Position numbers and translations under genes: made by a program. Under the pieces are notes generated by a model. The model saw nothing but the letters and a program-made list of their open reading frames with translations. It was not told the origin of the DNA and made no database searches. From the NCBI RefSeq assembly GCF_000165425.1, contig NW_001799029.1:62001-126000 (forward strand): DNA of 64,000 bases, read 5' to 3'. This document shows, one piece after another, positions 47,039 to 59,958 of the stretch (the first letter of the stretch is position 1; each line of letters begins with the position of its first letter). Source of the stretch: Paramecium tetraurelia (Eukaryota; Ciliophora; Oligohymenophorea; Peniculida; Parameciidae).

Positions 47039-49447
47039 TCAGTAATCATTAATAGGAAATAGCACATTTAACATATTTCTAAGTTCATTCTAATCCAAAG
47101 GCTTTGTTAAGTAATAATCCATGCCGGCCTCGTAACTCTTAAGTTTTGTGTCTAGATCACAGAACCCAGTATTAGCAATACACCAAGCCTTGTTGATTAT
47201 TTGTTATTTCATTAAGTGCTTGAGTTCTTTGACAGTTTTGTAACCGTCTAAAATGGGCATGTTGATATCCAGGAAAATCAGACTGTAATATTGGTTCCCG
47301 CATTTCTTGCAGGGATGCTGCTTCTTTTGATATACAAGTTACAATGCTTCCTTACCATTATAAGCCGAATCGCACTTCGACTAATACTTGGTCATCAGTA
47401 ATTTCAGACATTGGATATTAAAGTACTCGTCGTCGACAATTAATACTCTAGAACAACAGTCACTGTTGAGACTGCATTGTACTATAGATTATTAAAATTT
47501 TGGGCTTAAGATAGGAGGATGAATCGATGAAAAGCTATCCTCTTCACTTTGGTTTTTGCTTTCTTGCTGGCCATAAATTCTTTTAGTGGATGGAAGTATA
47601 AATTACTGTTAGGAATTAGAGTGAGTCTGAATCAAGGTCTTTTAGATTTGGATTTTTTGAATAGATTCTCCTATTACTTAATCTTCGAAGTAGGTATTGG
47701 CAGATATAAATCGAATTGTCTAACTGCTCTTTTTGACGAATCCCGAAGACTACTTCCGCATACTTTCCTTTGACATCTCCAACTAATGGTTTTTTATAAA
47801 GAAACTGAATTAACAGCCCCTATCCTTTCGGTTCAGTTTAATGGAGTTGTTCTTTCCACTCATTTACTTTACTAATTAGTTTGATATTCCTAGACCTAAT
47901 CCTACCCCCACAGATTGTTCTGACACTTTCACAAATTTGTTGGAATTCAACAGTGAATTCATATTCTCTGCCTCCTACTCAGTCTATTAATATTATAATA
48001 GACAATACCATCCCAATCCCATCATCTGAAATCGATATAAAGCATTCCAAATTATCATTCTGTATAGTTATAGTTATGGCAGATTCGAAAGTATACTTTA
48101 TGGCATTCTACAACAATTGAAATAACACTTATCTAAACCTCACTTTGTCATTCACCAATACACTTGATTGCAAATCAAAACTATATTGAATTTTGATGTT
48201 CTTATTCTCAATACTTTCATTGAATAAGGAAACAATAAATCGGATCTCCAATTCGATATCAACTTCTTCCAATCTCAAACTAAATTGCCTCAAATTTATC
48301 AAATTGTAATCTCTAATCGTCCCAACAATTAAATTCAATTACTCACTGTTTATTCTAATCGGTTCCAAGTATTTCGATTTAAAATGACAACTGATATCCT
48401 CATCCTTTAAGGCCATTTTGATAAATGTTATTATGCTATTTAAATTAGTGCCCAATTCATGTGACAGTGATCTACACATGTCAATCTCCATTGATTCTTC
48501 TATTTCCTAACTATCATTCATTTTTAGGGGGAGTGCGAAGAATTGAAGTTAAAAACATTTAATGCCATCCACTACCATACACTGTATCAACATAGCCTGA
48601 TTTTCATATTTCATATACTCATTCTTGTCTATGGTCAAGAGATGCTATTCATCTATTTACATCTCCAATACAATTATTCTAAGTTCTCTTTATTTTAGTG
48701 CTGTGTCTTCAATATAATTAAATTTTAAATTTAAAAGTATTTCAAATGCTTAATTATATTAATTTGGATGAGTTATCAAATCTGTAAAATTAATTTGAGT
48801 TTCTAAGAGTTCACATTAATCATTAAATAATAAAGAATTTTATGGTAAATTTATTCTTTTCGTTGATATAGTATGAATAAGATTCTATTGTTACTTCAGA
48901 GTATCAACCTAAATATCGATGGTACACTAATGCTAATTCTTTCTTTGACGAGCTTCAACGCTGTCTTTTGGTCGTAAGCTCCTTTCTCTATACAACCATA
49001 AACTAAAAATCACTAATTACACTATAATTATGATTATCTACTCATAATCCAGCACAACCTACTTGAAGTTGAATATAAACAGAGTCATTTATGCTAAGAT
49101 TAGAATTGGTTATTAGAGCTGCTATTTTAAGTCTGTATTATTAAATAATATTTGAGTTTATATTAATGAGCAAAGTATGTATTCTTATTTTGCTTAATAA
49201 GCTAGCCAGATGCAGAGAATCTTCATTGAGAAACCAATAATCTAAAAAATTTAATTTCTCTGTTCATTTTTAAGCAAAACACATAATACTTCAAAAACTA
49301 TGCTACTAGCATAAAGTACAGTGATTAAAGATATAAATAAAATTGAACTGTCTAATAATAACTAAAATATAAACCTTGATTTATAAGGACTAAATAGGCT
49401 AGTTGGCAGACGTCACTAATGAGAAGATGTTGTTTTCCAATCAACAT
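47039..49447 (-). CDS. Hybrid sensor histidine kinase with receiver domain
   Basis: A 786-residue protein with introns at 49352-49374 and 47984-48008. The N-terminal ~150 residues are membrane-associated (LITVLYASSIVFEVLCVLL, IIIIIVQLVIFSLWLY), followed by a PAS-like region, then the dimerisation H box RSLSHELGTNLNSIITF with the phospho-accepting His. The ATPase domain has FQLLQNAIKYTF (N box), ISDDGIGM (G1) and VGLGLGISNQL (G2). A Ser/Gln linker leads to the receiver: VLIVDDEYFNIQCLKLLM, LIFLDINMPILDGYK (phospho-Asp) and YLTKPLDQ (Lys). All phosphotransfer residues are present. Between ~49050 and ~49250 a second frame (MW-free, LHLASLLSKIRI) is also open, so the sensor sequence may contain two further introns. 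Confidence 0.9.
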
Positions 49448-50144
49448 TTTATTTCAATATTATATTATTTCATAAAAATTTATCATCAAATGGAGATAGA
49501 GAAATACTGAATTATTTTATTTTATATAAAGAAACAAATTTTTATCTGTTCTTTAAATTTTCTAGAATCTTCAATAATTCTATAGAAAAAAATTGGATTG
49601 TTTGTAGAAATCATAGAGCAATATTTATAAACAACATAATGGTATATTTTATGAGTCATGTTCTATTTTTAGATTATAAATTTCTTTGAAAAATGCCCAT
49701 TTTTAAGGCATGTTTTATAAAACAATTTATAAATTGACTTTTCCAAATTATTTATTAATTTATTCATATCAAAACAAAAAATTAATACATCCCCACATCC
49801 AATTAATCTTCATAATAAATTGAGTAATTTCCTCACAAATTCAACATACAGTTTATTAATTATAATCTAATCTAAAATATATAATAATACTGAATAGTAA
49901 TAAAATTAGGATTGTAGGAAAGGTAATTTAATTATATTTATCATATTAATTATTTAATCATTTCAAAAATGAATCATGAAAGGTTACTCTACTCAGAAGA
50001 CTACTATTAATGGTCACTCTTTCTAAGAGATTCACACAGCTCTGCCTTTTTAATGATTATCATCAATCAAATAAAATGAAGTCTCTTAATATTGATTCAA
50101 TCAATTAAAATAAACGAAAATGATAATATTAAATTTAATATATA
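49448..50144. other. Divergent intergenic region
   Basis: About 700 AT-rich bases between two divergent starts, carrying both promoters. I see no gene, repeat or structured RNA in it. Confidence 0.4.
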
Positions 50145-50603
50145 ATGGTTTATCAGTGGACAAACTTCGTCTGGGAAACCAATGCCTGGTGGTTGAGAAG
50201 AATTAGACCTGTATTTTTAAGATTTCTATCATCAAGTTTATTGTCTTGGGAGGCTTCGCATTCACAGCATTCTACGGAGGTAGATATTACTTTTTCGGCA
50301 AATGGGCATATTATAAATAAAGACAATTCTCAGAGGCTGAATTAGTTGCTTAAGCAGAAGTCAATAAAAGGTTGTGTTCATACATAATTCTTTAGGAATT
50401 GGGGTTACGGTGTTTGGTACAAACCAACACTTGAAAGAAGCAGAAAGAAATTATTATAAGATGCACTTAAAGGTACAGCAAAATTGAATAATTTAGATAA
50501 ATATAGATATGCAATGACTTGGGAAGAATTATTCTACGAAGATCCAAGACCAGTAGAGGAAATTCTTGAAGAAGAAAACTCATGGGAAGAATATGAAATT
50601 TGA
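50145..50603 (+). CDS. Small single-TM protein, possibly mitochondrial
   Basis: A 135-residue protein with introns at 50211-50236 (ends AAG) and 50371-50395. MVYQWTNFVWETNAWWLRRI leads into one hydrophobic helix (FIVLGGFAFTAFYGGRYYFF), then a charged helical region (QRQFSEAELVAQAEVNKR) and an acidic end (RPVEEILEEENSWEEYEI). A short Trp/Arg-rich head before one helix is common in ciliate mitochondrial complex subunits, but no specific family is recognised. Both introns are needed to keep frame. Confidence 0.7.
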
Positions 50604-50934
50604 TAAGATTTAATATTATATAAAATAAACATATACAAATTTCTATAGCTATTTGTTTGATATCATAGGCTTTGGTTACATATTTTTAATGTTCATTTTG
50701 CTAATTTTATAATTTATTTATTAAATTTATTTTAGTATATTATATAAATTTATTTTTACTTTTGAGAAGACTAAGGTATTAGTAATAAAGTATTGACGAT
50801 TACATATTTATAACTATGAATTTCTATTATTTTAGTTAATTATATTAACTTAATAGATTATTCACAACAAAATAGAATAAATTTGATTACCATATGATTT
50901 CTGTAAATAATATAATTATTATAATATATTATTA
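50604..50934. other. Convergent spacer
   Basis: About 330 AT-rich bases between two convergent stops. Nothing else is seen. Confidence 0.4.
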
Positions 50935-52253
50935 TCATTGTTGTTGATTCACTAATTATTGTCCTGCATAAGACATAAAAGTTGGGTTATTTCTAGTTTT
51001 GCTGCCACCAATTCTTCCATTTTTCATATCATAAATATATTGCTGTAATTCATGAGGTCTAAAACGATTGATGACTAATTTTTTGTCATTTTCTTCTATC
51101 TCTTTGGATAGCGAATCTCTTAAGTTTTGATTAGTTTCACCATCAAAACCTTAAGACTTTTACAGTTTGGGAGCTTATAGGAGAGAGCCTATAATTTCGC
51201 TTTTGGATACAGGGGGAGGAGTGAATCCCTTTCTATAGCTTCCTTCTTTGTTACTCTCCTATTGTTATCTTAATTCTCGAGCATATTGTTATTTTTGGTT
51301 TAGTGATTGTTGTCTTTACTCTTAAATAAAATGATAATCTTGATCCTACTGCATTTTTATATTCTGTTGTTCTCTAATTTTATCATTTTATGATTGCTAC
51401 AATTTTTGCAGACTTTCTAATCTTTATTACTCCCACTGTTTTTGCATCAACAATTATTACTACCTCTGTCTATCATCCTCAATCTAGTATTGATAAACTT
51501 GTGGTTGTTAAGATGGTTTACTTTATTCAGATTGGTTGGTAGGCTGAGTATTTTAAGCCTAGAGTACTAGATTTGGTTATGATTGTGAATTTTGTAACTG
51601 AATTAATTGTTGTTAGTTTTGCAGTTGTTAACGTTATGCAATTAAATTGGGGTCTTCATACGCATACAATTATTATTGTTAATATTGAGACTCATGAAAT
51701 TGTTGATTGGGTTGAAAATTGTTAGAATCAGGATATTAAATGGTTTCGAGATGTTTCTCACTTAGATCATCTGCTTTTTTCTTAGAATCCTCATAATTCG
51801 TGTATATTGCACTTCTATTTTTATATGGATCATTATCCTCCCATTTCTTCCTTGGCTAATATGCTTGGGAATCCAGATCACTTGGCTTACTGCTATGCTC
51901 CCACAAGGATTTTTGCTTCTCTTGTTTGTATACTTATGCCAATTCCATGTTTTTTACAACCTTGCTACGTAGAGTATTTGTAACTGCTCCATCAATGTCC
52001 TTTGTATTTAATGATCTATCATAGTCTTGGGCTAATCTACGAGGATTTCAAAAACATTTTACCTTTTGGGTGGGTCAAAGACATGTTGCATTCCTTAGTA
52101 AGATTCCAGTTCTCCTCTCTGAAAATCTGGATAATGTCTTTTACCAGATGTTGAAAAAAAGGCAATCCCTTGAGGAACAACTTATTCGTTAACTTTGTAC
52201 CCTTACTAATAGGCTGCTCCTGGGATGGGTTGATTATTTTATATCTTTCTCAT
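50935..52253 (-). CDS. Gln-rich coiled-coil protein
   Basis: A 430-residue protein with one 26-nt intron (52037-52062). The N-terminal ~130 residues look conserved (RHYPDFQRGELESYQGMQHV, then RLAQDYDRSLNTKDIDGAV). The middle third is extremely Gln-rich, largely from TAA and TAG codons, and the end returns to ordered sequence (KKLVINRFRPHELQQYIYDM). The opening segments resemble proteins of the ciliary axoneme, but I cannot name the family. It is convergent with the preceding gene. Confidence 0.65.
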
Positions 52254-52314
52254 GCAATAAATTATTATTAGAATTAAAAATAAAAATCAATCTAATTCAA
52301 CAGATATTACTATG

Positions 52315-53416
52315 TCAGTACTATTTGTATAAGTAGAGGCTTGCATCTAGCTAAATTTGAACGTGTCCTTCAGAATAGAACTTGACAAATACTATTCGGC
52401 TATGTTCTTTGAATATTTGATATTGATCTATGGATTATTATATTAATGATGCATTTACTTATTCTGATTGAGTGCTCCCTTGAATGGTCTTAACTTGAAA
52501 TGGGAAGATCTGGGATTGGATGTAAAATTGGCCATCATATTCGATCAGTACCTTAAATGATAATATGATCATATAAACATTTAAATCGAAAATGGAGAAT
52601 TGCAATTTATTCAATCGGCCACCCAGAATATCTCTTTGGGAATTATCATTTACAATAAATTTGAGATCTTTATAAATGAAATTCCTATTCGTGTATTCTG
52701 CTCTGACTAGGAACTCCAAAGGTACTCCATGAGTTGGCAAGCGAATCAATTTATTTTGGTAATCATTCAATGTGGTTCCCAAATAGAGCTTAAGTACTCC
52801 ATTGATGTCTATGGGATGTTTGAGATTGGCAAATTGCAGACAGATGTGATTTTCAGTTGAGAAGGCCAACAAGAGATCCCCATCAGATCCTAGTGCTTAT
52901 TTTGCAGAATCTAGAAGGAATTGGAACTCCTTTCTTCATTTCAATGCATAATTACTTAAATCCATGCTCGAATCCAATCATATACCAATTATCATCATCC
53001 AATTAATAATACACAGAGGCTTAGCATATTTAACAAACATCTTCTCCGTCGCATTCTTGAATGTAATCATCCACATCCATGGCATTAGAGATTATGTTTA
53101 ATTGCTATTTTAAGCTTTCAATGATCTTAGATTCTTCTGGTTACAATTCCAATTTATCAAGTCGATCCAATTAACCCATCAAATCAAAAGGTCTTTGTCT
53201 CAAACTATCATCAAATACATTTTATCTTTATACTAAGAGAGCTAATTGATTCACCTATTGTATAATCCCTTCCAAGATGATGCGTTAATCATTCAAATCT
53301 GCTGAAACCTACACAAATCCGATCTCCTTGTTCTTGTGTTTATGATGCTTCCCATTTCCTTTTATCTATTGTCCCAAAACTACTAAAACAAAACACAAAG
53401 CCAATAAATATTGCAT
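52315..53416 (-). CDS. Secreted or lumenal protein
   Basis: A 359-residue protein with one 22-nt intron (52934-52955, ends AAG). A signal peptide (MQYLLALCFVLVVLGQQ) is followed by a Lys/His-rich stretch (KGNGKHHKHKNKEI), a helical part, a four-Cys patch (DYIQECDGEDVCQICQASVY) and a beta-rich C-terminal half (LLLAFSTENHICLQFANLK, GVLKLYLGTTLNDY, FLVRAEYTNRNFIYKDLKF). There is no membrane anchor or ER-retention signal at the end. Family not recognised; export or trichocyst/vacuolar location is possible. Confidence 0.65.
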
Positions 53417-53716
53417 TTAACACGTTTTTATTTATAATATATAATAATAATGTTCTTAAAAAACACACTCACATTCCTTTAGCCAATTCCAATCCTAAAG
53501 AGAGAAGGGAAACTAATATACTCACTATATTCTTACTGTAAATTGAATTGAATAAATTAGTAAATAAATTTAATCAGTTAGAATGTAGAATTCTATGTGA
53601 ATATTAAGTAATAGGCTGAGTAAGATTAGGGAATTTTGCTTTAATAAATATTATGAATAATTTAAGTTGTTTTTAGAGAGGAGAATTATTGAAATTATAA
53701 GATAAAATTAATTATA
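53417..53716. promoter_or_regulatory. Divergent promoter region
   Basis: Three hundred bases between the secreted-protein start and the surface-antigen start. It is AT-rich with no clear box that I can name; by position it must serve both genes. Confidence 0.4.
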
Positions 53717-56700
53717 ATGTTATCACTTCTTATTAAAGTTATTCTAGTATTTGAGGCCTTGAGTTAATATAAGAATTATCGCTGCCATAGGGAAAATATC
53801 ACCTCATAGTATGATTGCGAACATTACTATGAAGGGTAGAGTTATTGGAATTCAACTGCATGTTTGAAAAATGAAACAACAATCAATCCAAACACCACTG
53901 AGACAAATAAGGATCCAACCTATTGCAATTTAATTTCGAAGACGGAATGTGCTAATGATTTTAATTGTGCCTTAATTAATGATAATTGTTTGCATTTTAC
54001 AGGATGCAGTGCTTTCATGAAAGAAAAATAGGAGGAATGCTAATCAATTTCAAAGAGATGCGTTACAAATGGTAAGTAATGCGTTGAGATCGGATTATGT
54101 GAGGAATACCTGACTGAATAAGCATGTCAATATGATGAAGAGGGAGACTACTGTTATTGGGATTCATCACTTCAGAAATGCGAAACTGCTGATACTTGTG
54201 AATAGTACCCCAAATTCTTAAATACTGATTAATTATGTCGAGAAGAACAAATAACATGCACAGTGGCATAATCTGGGTAAGGCTGTGTCGAAAGTAATTC
54301 GAAATGTTCTGATCAATTATTCCAGAATCAATGCTTTTGGAATCGAGATAAAACATAAGAATGCTTTTGGAATGGAACCGCTTGTGTGGATAAGATATGT
54401 TAGAATGCACTCAGTTCACTAATAACAGATGAGTAATGCATCAAGTATCTTAAAAAATGTACTACCAAATTAAATGGAGGATGCGTGGATAGAACTACAT
54501 GTAATGCGGCTACAATAAAGGATGCATGTAAGACGAATGCAAAGGGTGAGTTATGTTTCTGGGATGGTACAAAATGTCTGGATAAAATTTGCTCAAATGC
54601 TCCCTCTACTTATAAAACAAACAGTGAATGCGAATCCTATTTGGAGGATTGTATTACAAATGGAAATGGCTGTGTTGATAATTTAACTTGTGATTCTGCA
54701 AAGCTTGAAGATGCTTGTGAAAGTGATTTATCTAATAAAGAATGTGCCTGGGTCAATAATCTGTGTGTAATTGCTTAATGTTCATTGGCTCCCAACACTT
54801 TAACTACTAATTTAGAATGCTCTAAGTTTTTGACAGGATGTGTCACTAGAAAAGATGGAGGATGCATGAAAATCAGTAAATGTTCGGATTACGACATTGA
54901 AGAAGCATGTTTAATTGATTTAAATGGAGAAGAGTGTTTTTGGAATGATAATGATGTATGTGTTGATAAAACATGTGAAAATGCTCCATTGACATTGGAA
55001 TAGCATTAGGATTGCTAATTGTATAGTGATTAATGCACTATCAACCCAAAAACAAATCTAGGATGTGTTGACATGATTTGTGAGAATATCACAGCATAAT
55101 AATTATGTGTCACAGATTTAAATGATAATAAATGTTTCTATTAAGAGAAATGTTCGAGTAAAGAGTGCACTTTAGCCAATTTGACTACGGCTTTAGAATG
55201 TAATAAATATCTAAGTGAATGCACTCTGAATGACGAAGGAAATGGATGTACTCTCCTTCCTTTGACTTGTAGAGGGAATAGCAAGAAAGAGAGTTGTTAT
55301 TTCAGATTAGATGGGTTGTGTGGTTGGAATAGTCAGAGCAATGTTTGCATTGATAGGGAGTGTTTCACAGCAGATGCAAGCTATAATACGAATGAATAGT
55401 GTAATACATATCTAAAAGGATGTGTAGTAAGCAATACTGCAGGTTGTATGGTACTACCCAAATTATGTGAAGATAGAAAGAAAGAATTAAATTGTCATTT
55501 TGATGATGACAATTGTGTGTGGGGATCTGAATAGTGTCAATCACGATCATGTTTAACTGCTCAATTTGAATTGGATACTATAGACATGGCTGAATGTAAG
55601 TAATACATTGAATGTTCTCAAGATGAAACTGAATGTTGTATTTTAAACAATGAAGGTAATAATTGTCAAGGGAAGAGCACTTGTGATGTGTTAGATGAGT
55701 CAAATTGCGTGTCTGATGCAGCAATAGAAGGTACATGTGTTTGGAATGGAGCTTAATGTATCAATGCTGATAGTCTACTATGCACTGATTACATTGGTCA
55801 AAATCACAAGGAATGTCATGATCTTAAAAATACATGCACTGTAAATGCTAATAAAAATGGTTGTATAGACCTGAAGGAATGTGAGCAGTATGATAATTAA
55901 TCATAATGTGTATTAAATCTGAGATAGTAATTTTGTTCATGGAATGCTGCAACTAGTCATTGCTACTCCTTCAGTTGTTCTGATGCCCCAGATTCTTTTT
56001 CATATTCAACTGATGAACAATGTAGAGTATTCTAGAGTGATTGCACTGTTCATTCGGATATCGGAGGATGTGTTGATAAATTTAGTACATGTGGAGAATA
56101 CTTGAAGAAGGAGAGTTGTTACAGGACTATCAATTCCGCTAAGAATAATTGCTATTGGTATAACAATTCATGTCGGAAAACTGAAAGCTGTGCTGATATT
56201 ACTTTTCTTTAAACCTTTACCACTGCTAATTGTGAATAAATTCTCTACGACTGTAAGGTTAATACTACAAATAATGGGTGTGTTCTTAAAATTTGTACTG
56301 ACTATAATTATACAACTCTTGATCAATGCTTAAGTCTTAACTCATGTTCAATTAATAAAAGTAAAACTCAATGCATTCCCATTAAATCAGAATGTGGTGA
56401 TTACACAGATTAAAGTTAATGCTATTATTCTAAAGATGAAGGATTATGTATTCCTTATATCGATGCATGTTATATAAAAAATCATGCATGCGAAAGTATG
56501 TCAGGAGATGAAACAACTTGTCCAACATATAGAAAAGCTTGTATAAAAAATCCATTTAGTAATAATTGCAAGAGAAATATTTGCTCATCAGTATCATCTC
56601 CTGATGCAAGTTTAGCTTAATGCTAAGATTTTGATATTGGCTGCACTGCATAAGTTGATTTATTACAATGCACAGATATAATGGTTAATTGTTCAGATTA

Positions 56701-59700
56701 CACAGATATCAATCTTTGTTATTATTCGAATTCTGGTTATTGTATTCTTGATAAAGATAAATGTATAGATTTATAAAATAAAACACCTTGCAATTAATTA
56801 ATATTTAAATATGATGCGACTTGCGATAGTTTAAAAAACTCATGCGCAAATAACCCAGATAAAACCAGCGCTATTCAATGCGTTGATAAGACATGTAGTA
56901 ATGCTATTAAGTCTGAATACAACCATTAAATCTGTTAGGAATGGATGTCAGATTGCACTTCAAACTATGATGGAACAAAGTGCATAGTTATGTAAAATAA
57001 TTGTTCAGATTACAAAGATTCAGATTGTGGGGATCAATCTATATCAGGCGGATGTAAAATGAAATAAAATATATGTGTCACTGGATAATGCAATTATTCG
57101 CCTTCTACATTATTGGATAATTAAGCGTGTTAATCTTATTTAAGCACTTGCACAGTTGATAGAATAGGAGGTTGTGAGTAAAGATAAAAAACTTGTGATC
57201 TTTATAAACTATAAAAGCAATGCTATTTTGATATCAATAATAATAGATGTTTTTGGAATCCTACATTATAGAATTGCGTAGAACTCAAATGTTCAAATAT
57301 TGAAAAAACATCATAATATTCTACTACTTAGTAATGTAAATCAATTTAGTACATTGATTGTATACTTGATAATACAGGCAAGGGTTGTTAGGATAATCAA
57401 TACTAGTGTGAATCAATCACATCACAATAATTATGTACCAAAGATATTAAAGGGTAACAATGCCAATGGAATGATAATAAATGCTATACTCAAACATGCA
57501 CAACTGCTCCAACTACTTTGACAACCCTTTAATAGTGTTTAGCCTATTACACTAAGGTTAAATGCACAACTAAAAGTGGTGGTGGTTGTACATTTCAGTT
57601 GGATTATTGTGAAAATTACACTGATTAAGGATCATGCATTATTAGCAAGAAAGGAGTGGAATGTGGATATGATGAAAAAGAAAAGAAATGCAAAGTCAAA
57701 AGCTGTTAAATAGCACCTTCGTCATATTCAACACACTAGTAATGTAATGATTACATGGACACTTGCACAGTACACACTACTGGAACTGGATGCTAAACAA
57801 TTCCAGATACCTGTGAGGAAATGACTATGATACAATGTGAGGTTAGTGATTGCTATTACGATAATGATCAAAGTAAATGTATAACAAAAACATGTTAAAA
57901 TAAACCTGATAGTATCAGTAGTTGTTCCGAGTATCTAGGTTAGTGTTATGAAGATACTATAAAATGTAAATCAGCAATATGTGAATACTATTATTATGCA
58001 ACCGATTAAGAATGCAGAAATATTATGTCTCATTGCACCAGCGATGGAACTCAATGTATTCCCAGAAGAAAATGCACTTAAGCATTTAATGAAGCTAGTT
58101 GTGTCTCTCAGCCAGATGGTCAATTATGCTAATGGACTGCAAATAAATAATGTTCAGTTAGATCATGTAGTGTTGCCCCAAAAACATTAACTACCCATTC
58201 TCAATGCTAATCTTATCTAAAAAATTGTACAACTCAAAAGAATGGTGGATGTATTAATTTGATGCAATGTGTCGAATATAGCATAAGTGAATAATGTCAA
58301 ATAGATACTTTATAAAAACCATGTGTTTGGGATATAACTAAAAATTGGTGTAGAAATCAAGAATGCCAGGATTAGTTTGGCAATAATCATAAATCTTGTT
58401 AAGCTGTCTCAAAAGAATGCACGGCTGACTTAGTAAAAAAGGGTTATTGCATGGATTTACTTGAATGTTCAGAGTATACCTTGAAATTGCATTGCATAAT
58501 TGGAACTGATGGAAGTTGTTTATGGGTAAATAATTAGTGTTATCAATATTCATAATGTGAGGACATCTAATTCAAGACCCATGAAGAATGTCAAAAAGTC
58601 TCAAAAGAATGTACCACTGATGGAAATTAATGTGTTCCAATTACATTCTGTTAGGAGACTAATACAAATGGAGGATGTAAATTAGGAATAGATGGGGAAT
58701 GTATTTAAATTTTTAAAGATGATGTAAATGTTTGTACTTAATTCGAATCCTGTAAACAAATTGCATTACCTTCTCATTCTTAATGCTATGCAACAAAAAG
58801 TGATTGCACCACTGATGGTGTGACATGCATTTCTCTTACTGATTGTAATAAGTATACACTTCAAATCTCTTGTCTGATTAACAGTGATGGCAGAATATTG
58901 TAGGATAAAAAAGTAATTTCAACTGGGTAGTGCGCTTGGGATACCTCTGCTAATCAATGCCGAGATCAAGGTTGCACTGATTTAGCAGGTACAACAAATG
59001 AGGCATGCGAATCATAACTCTACTCATGTACTAGTAATGGTAAGACTTGTGTTTCTAAATTTAATTGCTCCAGTTTAACAAATGAAGCAGAATGTAAGAT
59101 TGCTAAAAGTGAAGATGGACAATGTTTTTGGTTGAACAGTAAATGTGAAGTTATTGGATGTGCCAATATTGCCAATGCCAAATCTGTTGAAAAATGTAGA
59201 GAATAAAATAGTAAATGCACTTATGATGGCCAATCATGCATAGCTATAGGCTAATGTAAGGATTACAAAACCTAAATTTCGTGTAATTCTAAAGGAACTG
59301 ATGGGATTTGCTCCTGGATCCCTCCTGCATCATCCAATGTTACTACTACAACTGAGCGTAATGTATGTAAACCGATGGAATCATGTCAACAATCTGAATA
59401 GGATCAGAACTCCTGTTTGTAGGTCAAAGATTTGTGTTATTACAAGAAAGCCACAAACACATCCTCTAGTTAATGCTTAGAGCACACCTGTTCATCTTAT
59501 TATGAATAGAATAACATATGCTAATTCTTTTATAATTGGAACAAAACCGAAATAACATTTTGTCAAATACAGAATAACACCTGCATTAAAATAGTAGATC
59601 CTACAACTTTAAGTTACAACGATTGTTATTTGCTCTCAGGTTATACTTATACATTCAATAGTCAATAATCAAAATGCTAATCTTGTCAACCACCTAAGAA

Positions 59701-59776
59701 AAATATCACTATCGACAAGAAATTCGCTAATATTCTAACAATCTTTTTGATTGTTCAAATAATAGTATTTATTTGA
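53717..59776 (+). CDS. Giant Cys-rich surface antigen (Paramecium surface antigen type)
   Basis: A single exon of 2,019 codons. It begins with a signal peptide (MLSLLIKVILVFEALS) and ends with a hydrophobic tail (FANILTIFLIVQIIVFI) after a Lys/Asn linker, the pattern for GPI anchoring. Between them Cys recurs very regularly in repeated units of roughly 65-75 residues, each holding about eight Cys with blocks such as C..K/T-x-GGCV, C.W, and C......A-P-S-T. This matches the PSA repeats of Paramecium immobilization (i-) antigens. Such proteins coat the cell and cilia and are expressed one at a time; nothing here shows regulation. The repeats vary in sequence, so this is not the highly repetitive central class. 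No intron was needed anywhere. Confidence 0.88.
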
Positions 59777-59958
59777 GACTTATTCATGAATAAACAATGA
59801 ATTCATTTTTTAGGTTTTACAATTTTTGTCTATTACAACTAAATTATGTATATTTCCCTTCTTGTTTATATAATTTATCTAAATTCAATTGTGAGATTAT
59901 TAAAATACTTAACATTTTAAATAAATAAAACATAAATTTGAATTTTAATTAAAAATAA

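Noticed and set aside
54063-54410. Minus-strand ORFs inside the surface antigen gene
   Set aside because: Antisense shadows of a Cys-rich frame that is open for 6 kb.
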